From CAWAHD01 sp963781785 (lineage in GTDB: Bacteria > Planctomycetota > Planctomycetia > Isosphaerales > Isosphaeraceae): a stretch of 64,000 nt of DNA. This document shows, piece after piece, positions 1-9,090 of the stretch (position 1 is the first letter of the stretch; each line of letters opens with the position of its first letter). The notes below the pieces were generated by a model, which was not told where the DNA came from, ran no database searches, and worked only from the letters and a program-made list of their open reading frames with translations. Made by a program: the position numbers and the translations under genes. Location of the stretch: assembly GCA_963781785.1 (NCBI GenBank), contig CAWAHD010000001.1, positions 496,001 through 560,000 of the forward strand, read 5' to 3'.

Positions 1-534
1 TGGCGCGGGTGATCGACTTGACGCGAATCAAGAGCCCCCGCAACTGGGCGGTCGGGATCGTCCTGATGGTCTCGGTTCCGTACGCGGCGTACGCAATCGT
101 GACCGGCCGCGCCGCGGCCCAGCGCGGGACTCATGCGGATCTGGATGCTGCCTGCCAGTGGATCGCCAGGGAGGCAGAGCGTCCTGGACTGGTCATGACG
201 CTGCGCCCCGGCGAGGTGTTCTGGCAGACGAGGCGGCAGGCGGTCGCACCTGACTCGTCTGCTCCCGACGCGATCGCTGATCGCATCGATCGTCTCGGAA
301 TCGCGTACCTGTTGATCGACGAAGACCGGTTTAAGAACGCGTCGCTCAACCCACTAAAGCAATATGTGGAACGGCATCCGGACCGGGTCGCTCTTGTATG
401 GAGCCGGCGCCGCGGCCTGGCATCGGTCCAGATCTGGGAGATCTTGGGGGCAACCCAAGGTCGTCCCAGTGTTCCGCGAAGTATCCAGCCTTTTCTTCGA
501 CGATCAGGGCGACCGATGTCGAATCTGGCGGTAG
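1..534 (+). CDS. C-terminal part of a membrane glycosyltransferase-like protein (5' end outside window, frameshifted)
   Basis: The gene is open at the left edge. The visible part has one hydrophobic segment (about codons 15-30 of the visible part) followed by a soluble C-terminal region containing a stretch reading AACQWIAREAE. That layout is typical of the C-terminal end of GT39/ArnT-like integral membrane glycosyltransferases, so the family is a guess from layout and from the flippase next door. The frame read from position 3 has no stop until 998, which would run 495 bases antisense into the flippase. A one-base shift at the G run 446-450 instead gives a natural ending (PVFREVSSLFFDDQG... 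then stop at 532-534) that overlaps the convergent flippase stop by only 31 bases. I take this shorter form as the real 3' end. Confidence 0.5.
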
Positions 535-2090
535 AGTCGACCCAGATCAGACCGGCCGGTGGGCGCCGCGAAGTAGCCGAGCAAGTAGGCCACACTGCTC
601 ACGAAGAGATTGACCAGAAGGGGAGACGACCGGGACAGGATGTTGGTGCCGCCGGGCTCGGGCGGAACAATCGTGCGGCAAATCCAGGAAACCGGCACCA
701 GGAGAAGAGCGCCGCAGAGCGGCGGGCCCAAGGTACGCGTCGCGAAGGTGAAGAGCCGTACTTCCAGCAAATGGACGAGATACACTCCGGGAACGAGCAG
801 GTTCGAGAACAGCGTCGTGAGCACCGTGCCCCAGATCACCCCGGCCACGCCCAGTCGGGTCGTCAGGTAATAGCTGAGCGGCAGGTTGACCAGCGACCCG
901 AGAAGTGGCGATATAGCCACCACCTCGACCCTTCCCAGGCCAATGGCCATCTGCACCGGGATCGCGAGCACCATGGGCAGTGCGGCTACCAGGAATAACT
1001 GGAGCAATGGCGCATGCGGGGCATAGCGTGGCCCAACCCACAGGTTCAAGAACGGCGCGGCATAGATTCCGGCAAGGAGAGTCACTGGCAGCAGCAAACC
1101 GACCAGGAAACGTGTTCCATCGTACTTGAGTCGGTCGAGGCCCTCGAAGTCACGGGATGCCGCCAGGCTCGCCACCGCTGGCACCACGAGGTATGCCAGC
1201 GTCCAGCTTGTCTGGCGGATCTGAAAGAAGGCCTTGCTCACGTTCTGATATACGGTGATCGACGGGCCCGGCTTGGCGTCGGGCAGGGCATAGCCGAGGA
1301 TCGTGGTGTCGAGCTTGTCAGCGAGGACGACACTCAATTGCATCAGGAAAATGTAGAAACCGATCTGGAGCAGCGAGACCATGTCGGCGCGGCGCGGCAG
1401 AGCCATTCGCGGCATCGCGTGCAGCTCGCGGCCGATCACCCAGAAAGCCGGCAGCAAGGTACCGCCGAGCACCAGTATGGTCTGGGCCGCGACGATGGCC
1501 AGGAAATCGATGCCGGCCCGGAGGCCCAGGACGAGGACCGCGAACCGCAGAAGCAAGATCACCAGGTCCAGCCGCGGGAGGAATTCATACCGTCGCGCTG
1601 CCTGCAAGATGCTCGACGCGACGGTCAACACACCGAAGAAGGGAGCCGACAGCGCCTGGATCCAGAGGAGACCGACGATGAGCCGGCGGGAATCTCCCTG
1701 GAATTTCGGCGGCAGGCCCAGGTAAGCAATCGCCAGGAGGATGATCATCTGGATGACGGCCATCGCCAGGTAGAACGCCGTGCCGCAGGCAATCAGCCGG
1801 TTGACCGCAGGGCGATCGTCTCGCGTCCAGGCAGAGCTCACCTGGCGCGAGAGCGCCGACCCCATCCCGAATTCAAGCAGGAGCTGGATGAACCCGAACC
1901 CCCAGGCAAAGACGTATGCCCCGTTCGCCTCGGCTCCGATGGCGTGCTGAACCAGGGGGACGGTCCAGAAGGCGATGATCACCTGGAGAGGGAATTTGAG
2001 CGCAATCCACATCGTTCCCCGCCACATGGGAGCCAGTACGGGCTGCATCGTCCGTTCCGGAGGCGGAGTGGAAGGTCCGGGCGGAATCAT
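504..2090 (-). CDS. Oligosaccharide flippase (Wzx/MATE-like, polysaccharide biosynthesis protein)
   Basis: The 528-residue protein is almost entirely hydrophobic, with about 12-14 predicted membrane segments. It begins with a pattern (MWRGTMWIALKFPLQ ... WTVPLVQHAIG) typical of the polysaccharide biosynthesis/MOP flippase superfamily. Such proteins move lipid-linked sugar units across the inner membrane. The length is normal for the family. Neighbours fit: a membrane glycosyltransferase-like gene converges on its 3' end, a methyltransferase lies 25 bases upstream on the same strand, and a family 2 glycosyltransferase follows at 3.5 kb. Several Met codons near the N-terminus (codons 1, 15, 22) make the exact start uncertain. 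Confidence 0.85.
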   Translation of the reverse strand: MIPPGPSTPPPERTMQPVLAPMWRGTMWIALKFPLQVIIAFWTVPLVQHAIGAEANGAYVFAWGFGFIQLLLEFGMGSALSRQVSSAWTRDDRPAVNRLIACGTAFYLAMAVIQMIILLAIAYLGLPPKFQGDSRRLIVGLLWIQALSAPFFGVLTVASSILQAARRYEFLPRLDLVILLLRFAVLVLGLRAGIDFLAIVAAQTILVLGGTLLPAFWVIGRELHAMPRMALPRRADMVSLLQIGFYIFLMQLSVVLADKLDTTILGYALPDAKPGPSITVYQNVSKAFFQIRQTSWTLAYLVVPAVASLAASRDFEGLDRLKYDGTRFLVGLLLPVTLLAGIYAAPFLNLWVGPRYAPHAPLLQLFLVAALPMVLAIPVQMAIGLGRVEVVAISPLLGSLVNLPLSYYLTTRLGVAGVIWGTVLTTLFSNLLVPGVYLVHLLEVRLFTFATRTLGPPLCGALLLVPVSWICRTIVPPEPGGTNILSRSSPLLVNLFVSSVAYLLGYFAAPTGRSDLGRLYRQIRHRSP

Positions 2091-2115
2091 GATTGATCAC
2101 TCGGCATGGGAAAGG

Positions 2116-2958
2116 TCAGGACGGGGCTCCGGAATGGGAGTTTTCAGGATTCTTGACGCCCTCAGCAATCGCAACAAGGATGTAAGGCCGCTCGCGGCTG
2201 CTCGTCGAAAGCGGCCGGACGACGTAGGGATTGAAGAGCGACGAGGGGAACGCGTCGCGAGCCAGGATGATCTCATCGGCGCGGGCACGGACCTCGGGAC
2301 TGATGTGCGTTCGAATTGCGGGGCAGAACCAGGCCGACAGCCTCCAGAATCCTTTGATGCGCAGCCACGGCGATCGTTCGGCCGAGAGCGACCTGGGGCT
2401 CCACCAGGCCGCCGATCGGGGGAACTGCGTGTAGAGCCGAACCGTGTTGAATTCCGTGCGGAGCAGGTCGACAAACTCGTGTTCATCGAATTCGCGCCGA
2501 TGAAACGGGTTCTGCCTCCCTTCGCTGCTGTACACAGGTCGGTTCGGGCTCGAGACGATGAGGATTCCCGCGGGCACGAGAACACGGGCGCATTCGCGGA
2601 CGAACAGCAGCGGGTTGTCAACGTGTTCGATCGTCTCGAACGACACGACGCAATCGATCGATCGATCGGGCAGGGGGATCGCCTGGGCATCACCGACTCG
2701 GGCGTCCAGGCCGTACTTTCGCCGTGCATGTTCGCAAACCTCGGGTGCGACGTCGATCCCGATCACCGAGCTTGCGCCGGCCCTGGCAAGAGCCGCCGCT
2801 CCGTAGCCGTCGCCGCATGCAATATCAAGCACCCTTTGGCCGCGAACGAAGTCTTTCGCGAAGCGATAACGACCCAGGTGCTCCCAGAATATCCGGGCAT
2901 GGGCGTCCTCGGGCACCATGCGCTCGGTGTAGTTGATGGTACTTTGAGAGTCACTCAT
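2116..2958 (-). CDS. Class I SAM-dependent methyltransferase (Methyltransf_11/23 type)
   Basis: The 280-residue protein carries the SAM-binding glycine motif VLDIACGDGYGA (about residues 43-54), the acidic strand-2 end GIDVAPEV, a DAQAIPLPD strand-3 region and FETIEHV at motif IV. The rest (residues 150-280) is less conserved, with an R/W-rich loop. It lies 25 bases upstream of the flippase on the same strand, so the two are probably cotranscribed. A role in modifying surface glycans or lipid-linked sugars is inferred from that context only. The start at 2958 gives a normal N-terminus; the substrate is unknown. Confidence 0.8.
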   Translation of the reverse strand: MSDSQSTINYTERMVPEDAHARIFWEHLGRYRFAKDFVRGQRVLDIACGDGYGAAALARAGASSVIGIDVAPEVCEHARRKYGLDARVGDAQAIPLPDRSIDCVVSFETIEHVDNPLLFVRECARVLVPAGILIVSSPNRPVYSSEGRQNPFHRREFDEHEFVDLLRTEFNTVRLYTQFPRSAAWWSPRSLSAERSPWLRIKGFWRLSAWFCPAIRTHISPEVRARADEIILARDAFPSSLFNPYVVRPLSTSSRERPYILVAIAEGVKNPENSHSGAPS

Positions 2959-3218
2959 GCAGACCGCTCCCGAATGATTGACCCCGCACTGCTGCCAGAG
3001 AAACTCAAGAAAGCTGGGTTCAACCTACCGTGCAAGCGCATGGCTTCAGTTCCAGAAACAGGAATGATCCGGACGAACCCGCGAAGAGTATACTTCTTTA
3101 TGACCAGGATTCGCTGGCGAGGCCGGGAGATTGTCATGAAGCACGTTCATCTTTTTGCAAGGTTCTCGGGCCAGCCCGATCAATCAGAATGCTCAAATCG
3201 GCTGTTCCCGGGGGGACG

Positions 3219-3489
3219 ATGCGGCGGGACGATTCACTGCTTGACACCCCCTGGAAGCTGGTCGTCGCGGTCGTCGTGGGCATTGCAGTCAGCGCTCTGT
3301 GCCTGATCATACCCCTGGGCAATCGGTCCAGGCCGATCGCCCTGATGAAAGCTCCGCCGCAAGCGCCAAGTGTATCTCCGGGGGACGATGATTCTCGTCG
3401 CGGAAGGTCCTTCCGAGGCGACTGTCGCGGCCGCCCGACCGTCCGACCCGGCTTCCCTTGATGGAAATCGTCGCTTATTCTGTAGGTGA
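3219..3489 (+). CDS. Small single-pass membrane protein, hypothetical (probable frameshift)
   Basis: A short frame starting MRRDDSLLDTPWKL has one clear transmembrane segment (VVAVVVGIAVSALCLIIPLG) followed by a Pro/Ala-rich tail. A one-base shift at the G run 3380-3384 continues it as MILVAEGPSEATVAAARPSD to a stop at 3487-3489, just 6 bases before the glycosyltransferase start. This suggests a two-gene unit. I do not recognise the family. The alternative is that only the first frame (stop at 3459-3461) is used, or that this is not a gene. Confidence 0.35.
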
Positions 3490-3495
3490 AGGAAT

Positions 3496-4493
3496 GTGGG
3501 CCGGCCATCCTTGGCCGACGCGCTTGAGCAGTGGGTTCGCTCTGGCCAAGTCGCCGAGGCCGGCCGGCGAACCAAGCAAGCCCTGGAGGATCTCCGAGCA
3601 ATGGACGTTCGTTTCCCTGCAGTCGGTTCCGAGTCGCCGGTGGGCTCGAACAACGAAACGCCTCATCACGCGATTCCAACGTTCAAGACCGACGCCGAGC
3701 GGCGGGATTGGCTATTCCAGGCGCTTGGCGAGCCGATTTGCCGTAAGCTGGGGCTTTACCGGTTCCCGGAGAGACTCACCCTTTCGGTCGTGATCCCGGC
3801 TTACAATGAACGAGCCACTATTCACGAAATTCTCCGGCGGGTGGCGCGGTCCCGATCAAGAAAGAGATCATCGTGGTCGACGATTGTTCGCGCGATGGGA
3901 CCCGCGAAATCCTCCGAGAGCTGGAACAGCAGGACGGCGACCTGAAAGTCATCTATCAAGAGATCAACCAGGGCAAAGGGGCCGCGCTGCGTGCCGGTTT
4001 CCGGGCCGCGACCGGCGATATCGTGGTCGTCCAGGACGCCGATCTCGAATATGATCCGGCCCAGTTCCCGCAGTTGATCGAGCCCATCGTCGACGACCTG
4101 GCCGACGTCGTCTATGGCTCGCGGTTTATCGGTGAGACCCACCGCATCCTGTATTTCTGGCATTCCCTGGCAAACAAGTTCCTGACGCTGCTTTCGAACA
4201 TGTTCACCAACCTGAACTTGACCGATATGGAGGTCTGTTACAAGGTATTCCGCCGGGAGGTGATTCAAGGGATCACGCTCAAGAGCGACCGGTTTGGCTT
4301 CGAGCCCGAGGTGACGGCCAAGGTGGCGCGGTTCAGCTTCCCCGGTGAAAACGGTCAAGCTCCGCGCCTCTGCCGTATCTACGAGATTCCGGTGTCGTAC
4401 CACGGTCGAACCTATCGCGAGGGCAAAAAGATCGGCCTGAAGGACGGGTTCCAGGCACTGTATTGCATCCTCCGTTACGCGTTTGCCGACTGA
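3496..4493 (+). CDS. Family 2 glycosyltransferase (frameshifted)
   Basis: Two frames together make a complete GT2 (GT-A fold) enzyme. The first half has a leader of about 95 residues and the start of the catalytic domain (LSVVIPAYNERATIHEILRR). The second half begins IIVVDDCSRDGTREIL and continues with the metal-binding VVQDADLEYDP and a DRFGFEPEVTAKV region. The break lies at 3841-3849 (gtggcgcggtcccg); restoring one G gives VAAVPIKKEIIVVDD. The C-terminal half resembles dolichyl-phosphate-mannose synthase/DPM1-like bacterial GT2s, which use a nucleotide sugar and a polyprenyl phosphate. The GTG start at 3496 follows an aggtgaagg-type ribosome site. It probably belongs with the surface polysaccharide genes to its left. 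Confidence 0.75.
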
Positions 4494-4504
4494 AGGAACA
4501 TACC

Positions 4505-5416
4505 ATGCCCCGGATTGCTCTCTACGTGAGATGGAGCCTGGCGGTCGTTTGCATGGCCGCGTTGCTGCTGATTCCGGATTCCGCAATTGCCCGTCAGGAG
4601 CCTGCACCTGCGCAGCCCCAGCCGAATGGACAGGCCGAGACTCCGGCGCAGCCGGGCCAGGGTCCCTCGCAGAGTAAATCGAAACCAAAGGACAAGACCA
4701 GCCGCTCGTCGAAAGCCAAGGTGCGCCGCGATCGCCCCGGCTTTTACATGGGCCGGCGGATCGCGCCCGTCATGTCGTGGCAAGGCGTTGACTGGCTATT
4801 CCGGGAGACTCGGATCGACGAGGAGCAGCCCGAAGCGATGCTCGACGCACTCAAGATCGCGCCCGGCACGACCGTGGCGGACGTCGGCGCCGGGGCCGGT
4901 TATCACAGCATTCGACTGGCGAAGCGGGTTGGCCCCAAGGGAACGGTTCTGGCGAGCGATTTGCAACCGGAGATGCTCGAGATGCTTCGAGCCAACGCCC
5001 GCACTGCCGGCGCCACGAATATCAAGCCAATCCGCGCTACGCAGACCGATACCAAGCTTCCCGAGGCGGCGGTCGACCTCATCTTGATGGTCGACGTCTA
5101 CCACGAATGCACCGACCCCGAGACCGCCCTTGCCGGTTTTTTCAAGGCCCTCAAGCCCAGTGGCCGGCTCGTCCTTGTCGAATTTCGCGGTGAAGTTCCC
5201 GAAATACCGATTCTGCCCGAGCACAAGATGACGCTCAAGCAGGTCCGCCGCGAAGTCGAGCCGCAAGGTTTCGTCTTCAGGGAATCGCTCGAGTTCCTTC
5301 CCTGGCAGCACGTCATCATCTTCGAGAAGCCGGCGGAAGCGAAAGCGAAGGCCAAAACAGCTCCCGCTCCGGCGACCGAGCCGGGCGCCCGGGAGGCCAC
5401 GCCGAAGAGCCGGTAG
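4505..5416 (+). CDS. Exported class I SAM-dependent methyltransferase
   Basis: The 303-residue protein starts with a signal peptide (MPRIALYVRWSLAVVCMAALLLI...AIA), then a Pro/Gln/Lys-rich linker (about residues 25-75), then a methyltransferase domain with VADVGAGAGYHSIRLA (SAM loop), LASDLQPEML and MVDVYHECTDPE. The tail is Ala/Lys/Pro-rich. Exported methyltransferases with this disordered entry region are common in planctomycetes, but their substrates are unknown. The gene begins 11 bases after the glycosyltransferase stop, with gaagga as the ribosome site, so it may be read through from it. Export is inferred from the leader. Confidence 0.8.
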   Translation: MPRIALYVRWSLAVVCMAALLLIPDSAIARQEPAPAQPQPNGQAETPAQPGQGPSQSKSKPKDKTSRSSKAKVRRDRPGFYMGRRIAPVMSWQGVDWLFRETRIDEEQPEAMLDALKIAPGTTVADVGAGAGYHSIRLAKRVGPKGTVLASDLQPEMLEMLRANARTAGATNIKPIRATQTDTKLPEAAVDLILMVDVYHECTDPETALAGFFKALKPSGRLVLVEFRGEVPEIPILPEHKMTLKQVRREVEPQGFVFRESLEFLPWQHVIIFEKPAEAKAKAKTAPAPATEPGAREATPKSR

Positions 5417-5453
5417 CCAGCGGTCGACACGTCGTGGGCGGAGGACGAACAAG

Positions 5454-6410
5454 ATGGCTTTTGCAGGCGAACTGGAAACGACGGAATACGAGCTTTCGAT
5501 TTCTCCGTCGGCACTCGAGATCAATCAGCCCAAGCCCCCGTCGACGGGGGTCTCCTTCGAGTTCGCCGCAGTCACGGATCGAGGCAAAGTCCGCACCAAG
5601 AACGAGGATCACTTCCTGGTCTCGCAAATCAGTCGCAGGCAGCAGACGCTTTCAACGAATGTGCCCGCAGAGCAGTTACCGTGGCAGGCAGGCGAAGATG
5701 GGTACATCATGGTCGTCGCCGACGGCATGGGAGGGATGGCTGCCGGCGACGTCGCCAGCCGGCTCGCCATCAGCGCCGGAATCGAAATCTTTCACAGATC
5801 ACCCAAATGGGGATTCAAGATCAACAAAAAAGAGGCGCGCGAACTGTTTGAGCGGATCAGCGATCACTTGCGGAAAATTGATCAGACGCTGACGGAGCGT
5901 AGTGAAGCCGATCACCGGCTCTTCGGCATGGGTACCACGCTGACTGTGACCTACAGCGTGGGGGTGGACCTCTTCATCGTTCACCTTGGCGACTCGCGTG
6001 TTTATCTGCTTCGCGAGGGACTACTGCAGAGACTGACCAAGGACCACACCGTCGCCCAGGCGATGGCCGACGCGGGCTACATTGCTCCCGAGGAGGTGCG
6101 CCACCACCGCAAACGACATGTGCTCACCAATTTCTTGGGCGGCCATCACGGCAAGGTGAAAGGTGATGTCCGCTGGCTTCGCCTGCGCGACGGTGATCGC
6201 CTCATTCTCTGTAGCGACGGCTTGACCGATATGGTCGACGACGACTCGATCGCTGGCATCCTTCAGAAGCACGAACAGCCCGTCGATGCAGCCCAGGCGC
6301 TGCTTGTCCAGGCACTCAACCACGGAGGGCTCGATAACGTCACAATCATCGTTGCCAGATACGGAATTCCCGCCCCTCTTCAACCCGAGGAGCCGAATGC
6401 CGGTCTGTGA
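5454..6410 (+). CDS. PP2C-family Ser/Thr protein phosphatase (PrpC/Stp1-like)
   Basis: The 318-residue protein has the PPM/PP2C metal-binding signatures: TDRGKVRTKNEDHF near residues 43-56, VVADGMGGMAAGD near residues 85-97, HLGDSRVYLLR, LILCSDGLTD, and a final LDNVTIIVARYG. These are the conserved aspartates that hold two Mn/Mg ions for dephosphorylating phosphoserine or phosphothreonine. It is cytoplasmic, with no leader or membrane segment. The start is fixed by ggagg about 12 bases upstream. It could reverse Hanks-type kinases such as the one encoded at 42 kb, although such phosphatases are usually broad. Confidence 0.93.
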   Translation: MAFAGELETTEYELSISPSALEINQPKPPSTGVSFEFAAVTDRGKVRTKNEDHFLVSQISRRQQTLSTNVPAEQLPWQAGEDGYIMVVADGMGGMAAGDVASRLAISAGIEIFHRSPKWGFKINKKEARELFERISDHLRKIDQTLTERSEADHRLFGMGTTLTVTYSVGVDLFIVHLGDSRVYLLREGLLQRLTKDHTVAQAMADAGYIAPEEVRHHRKRHVLTNFLGGHHGKVKGDVRWLRLRDGDRLILCSDGLTDMVDDDSIAGILQKHEQPVDAAQALLVQALNHGGLDNVTIIVARYGIPAPLQPEEPNAGL

Positions 6411-6525
6411 GTCTGTGATCTAACCCATCTCGTCCACGTGGCGGAACCGGCACCACCGAATCGTTGGTTCGCCTGCTTTAGTGGGGAGAGCTAGCTTGAC
6501 CGAGACGAGCGTCCGAGAAGGACCG

Positions 6526-7416
6526 TCAAGAGCGCGTGCTTGATCGATCTCGGAGGGTCCGAATCAGTTCGTGCAGGTCTGGCGGGAGGGGAACTTCAAT
6601 TCGAAGCACCTGTCCGGTCATCGGATGGACGAACCCCAAGGCGTAAGCATGAAGCGCCTGCCGCGGAAAAGCCACGGGGAACGGGGCACTCTTCGTCGAG
6701 CGATAGATGGGGTCGCCGACGATCGGGTGACCGGCCTCCGACAGATGAATCCGGATCTGATGCGTGCGCCCTGTCTCAAGCCGACAGTCCAGCAAGGTCG
6801 CGAGACTGCCGAACCTTTCGATCGCTTCGTAATGCGTGATCGCAGTCAGTCCGTGTTCGTGACGGCGGGCCACCCCGCGGCGGCCGTCACCTCGATCCGC
6901 CACGAGCGGCCAATCGAAAGTTCCCTGCAGTGGCCGGATCGCGCCCTCGACAACAGCCCGATACGACCGCTCGATCGCGTGCGCTCGAAACAACCGCTGG
7001 AATGGCCGGAGGGCCTTGGCCGAATGGATCAGCAAGATGACGCCCGAGGTATTCTTGTCGATCCGGTGAACAATCCCAACGAACGGGTTGGCCTCCTTTA
7101 GAGTGCGCCGGAGGTACCGGCCGGCGCGTTCCAGCAAGGTGTCGCGCTCGCGCTCGGGAGTGGGCTGGGTCAGTATTCCGGCGGGCTTGTCGACGATAAG
7201 CACGTAGGGGTCTTCATACAGAACTGTCAACCGGCGGGCCGAGGTTTCCGGCCGAGGCCGGCCCGGGTTATAGGAAAGGCACACGTCGACTTCGATATCG
7301 CGTCCCGGCTCGAGGCAGGTCTGCCCGCAGACGTCGATCTGCCCGCGCCTGACCGCTTCGAGCGCGGAACGGCGCGATAACCCAAATTGATGAGCGACTC
7401 GCTTATCCAACCGCAT
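6526..7416 (-). CDS. RluA-family pseudouridine synthase
   Basis: The 296-residue protein begins with an S4-like RNA-binding domain (MRLDKRVAHQFGLSRRSALE, residues 1-60), followed by the catalytic domain with VLYEDPYVLIVDKPAGIL and the active-site motif GIVHRIDKNTSGVILL, in which the Asp after HRI is the nucleophile. The later TGRTHQIRIHL motif is also present. Together these fit RluD/RluC-type enzymes that convert uridine to pseudouridine in rRNA or tRNA. The exact RNA target cannot be read from sequence. It is transcribed alone, divergent from the next gene and convergent with the phosphatase. Confidence 0.93.
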   Translation of the reverse strand: MRLDKRVAHQFGLSRRSALEAVRRGQIDVCGQTCLEPGRDIEVDVCLSYNPGRPRPETSARRLTVLYEDPYVLIVDKPAGILTQPTPERERDTLLERAGRYLRRTLKEANPFVGIVHRIDKNTSGVILLIHSAKALRPFQRLFRAHAIERSYRAVVEGAIRPLQGTFDWPLVADRGDGRRGVARRHEHGLTAITHYEAIERFGSLATLLDCRLETGRTHQIRIHLSEAGHPIVGDPIYRSTKSAPFPVAFPRQALHAYALGFVHPMTGQVLRIEVPLPPDLHELIRTLRDRSSTRS

Positions 7417-7861
7417 CGATACGGACCGCCACGGTCACGACGATCAACCAAAGAGACCCGGGAACCAGGATAACGCAAACGGCACCATCGATGCAAAACC
7501 GTCGTCACATGCCACGCACACACCCATGTTTGGTTGGACGACCAGGTGTGCCGAGCCGCTTTTCTGTACCGAGGGAGGAAGCTTTTCGTGGAAACGCGCG
7601 GAATCATTGGTCCGAACCGGTCAATCCGGCCGATTCCTTAAGCGAGTAAATAACCCGACGATCGCGCCGCAGTGTTGACGGTGCCGAACCGAGCCGGAAG
7701 CGCCACGATTGCTTCGGTCCGGATGCAGATAGGCCAGTCAGCAGGACCGTTTGGGCGGGCTCGAGCGGGCGGGAGCAGGACAAGACTCCCCGAAGGCGGT
7801 TTTGCTTCCCTCAAGGGATGGGTCGGAGGGACCGCCGAAGACGCCAAGGAGGGTGGAAGCG
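7417..7861. other. Intergenic region with nothing recognised
   Basis: This 445-base gap between two divergent genes should hold both promoters, but I could not pick out convincing -35/-10 pairs, terminators or small genes. Short open frames in it lack ribosome sites and family resemblance. Confidence 0.4.
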
Positions 7862-8374
7862 ATGGGTTTGCCCCGGATGAGATCGCCGCGAGGGTCCACG
7901 AGGCGACGCGTGGCGCTTTGGTCGGCTCTGGTGACGGGCACGATCTTGCCTTCGGTCGGCTGCCAGGTGGAATACGCAGGCATGACGCTGCCGTCGGGCC
8001 GCTATATGCACGATGACGTTCAGTATTTCCCAACCGGGCCGGACTTCCCCTGGGCCAACACCCAGGCGGCGTCACAACGGGCTCGGATGCGTGCCATGGG
8101 TATCGAGCCGCCGCCACCGGTCGGAACGGCTCCGGTCGGCGCCGGCGCACTCGACGCGACCCAGAATCCATTGGGGGCGGGAGGCCGGATGACCAATCCT
8201 AACACCCAGCCTGGCGTGTTGCCACCCGCAGCGATTCCGCCCCAGCCCGTACCGGGCGGCGGCGCTCTGAATCCCAACGTGCCGGTACCCGGCGTCCCTG
8301 CTCCTGGTGTGCCGGCCCCTGGCGTGCCGCAGCCACCACCACCCGGTAACGTGCCGCCCCCAGGTAACCCCTGA
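7862..8374 (+). CDS. Proline-rich putative lipoprotein
   Basis: The 170-residue protein starts at an ATG preceded by aaggaggg. Its leader, with Arg residues and then ALWSALVTGTILPSVGC, has a cysteine placed as in a lipoprotein box, so it is probably lipid-anchored. A short conserved-looking segment (GRYMHDDVQYFPTGPDFPW) follows. The C-terminal half is a Pro/Gly/Val tail with repeats of PGVPAP ending in PPPGN. I do not recognise a catalytic domain. Proteins of this style are frequent in planctomycetes. The repeats could form an extended surface rod, which is inference. Confidence 0.6.
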   Translation: MGLPRMRSPRGSTRRRVALWSALVTGTILPSVGCQVEYAGMTLPSGRYMHDDVQYFPTGPDFPWANTQAASQRARMRAMGIEPPPPVGTAPVGAGALDATQNPLGAGGRMTNPNTQPGVLPPAAIPPQPVPGGGALNPNVPVPGVPAPGVPAPGVPQPPPPGNVPPPGNP

Positions 8375-8664
8375 CGAAACGAATTCCGGAAAGCTTTTCA
8401 CCCAGTAAGACGCCCTGGCCAAAATCCAGCACGGCAAGATGGCCTGCCCCAGTTTGCCCTGTCGAGATCAAATGGCCGGTTCCCAGAGCCGGCCCATGAT
8501 TCCTCGACGACGCCAAGGGGATCTGCCCGTCTCGTCGTGCTCTCTTATTGGCCCGGCACATTCGATCCCCGAGAAGATCACCGTCTTCGCGGCCGGGGCG
8601 TTGACCCGCTCTTACGTAACCTCTACAGTTGGCAGAATCCTCAGCGATCCGAGAGCGACGACCT
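8375..8664. other. Intergenic region with nothing recognised
   Basis: About 290 bases lie between two same-strand genes. No terminator hairpin or RNA gene was evident. Confidence 0.3.
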
Positions 8665-9006
8665 ATGATCACGAATGGCGTACAGGTTGGTCAGATCACG
8701 CTGGGCATCTACGCCGTCTTACTCTCAGTGGGTGGACTGATCGGTTATCTCAAAGCCGGTAGCCGTGCTTCACTGATCGCCGGCTCGATCAGTGGTCTGA
8801 CAGCCTTCGCAGCCGTGGGCCTCTCGGCGGCGAGTCCTCGTTGGGGACTTCCACTGGGGTTGATCCTCTCGATCGGTCTCTTCCTGCTGTTTGGCTATCG
8901 CTACGCAGCTAAGACCCGCAAATTCATGCCCAGCGGTCTGCTCGCAGTCGCAAGCTTGGTCGTCTTGGCCGTGATGTTGTTCATTATCAACGGGACTGGG
9001 TCATAG
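8665..9006 (+). CDS. TMEM14-family small membrane protein
   Basis: The 113-residue protein is nearly all hydrophobic, with four predicted membrane helices. It contains the family-typical GGLIGYLKAGSRASLIAGSI near the start and a FGYRYAAKTRKFMPSGLL loop late in the chain. TMEM14 (UPF0136) proteins are found in eukaryotic mitochondria, cyanobacteria and scattered bacteria; the eukaryotic ones have been linked to porphyrin or fatty-acid transport, but the bacterial role is unknown. The start at 8665 was chosen because it begins immediately before the first helix. The gene stands alone. Confidence 0.8.
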   Translation: MITNGVQVGQITLGIYAVLLSVGGLIGYLKAGSRASLIAGSISGLTAFAAVGLSAASPRWGLPLGLILSIGLFLLFGYRYAAKTRKFMPSGLLAVASLVVLAVMLFIINGTGS

Positions 9007-9090
9007 ACGGGCCACGCGAGATGGGGTGGGTTTGCGCCATTCCCCAGCTTACGTTGTCCGCGCCGCCGTCCGGTCCACCTTGAGACGATC

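Noticed and set aside
535..998. Extension of the first gene's reading frame to 998
   Set aside because: It lies antisense to the flippase and has no family features; the alternative frame gives a natural end at 534.
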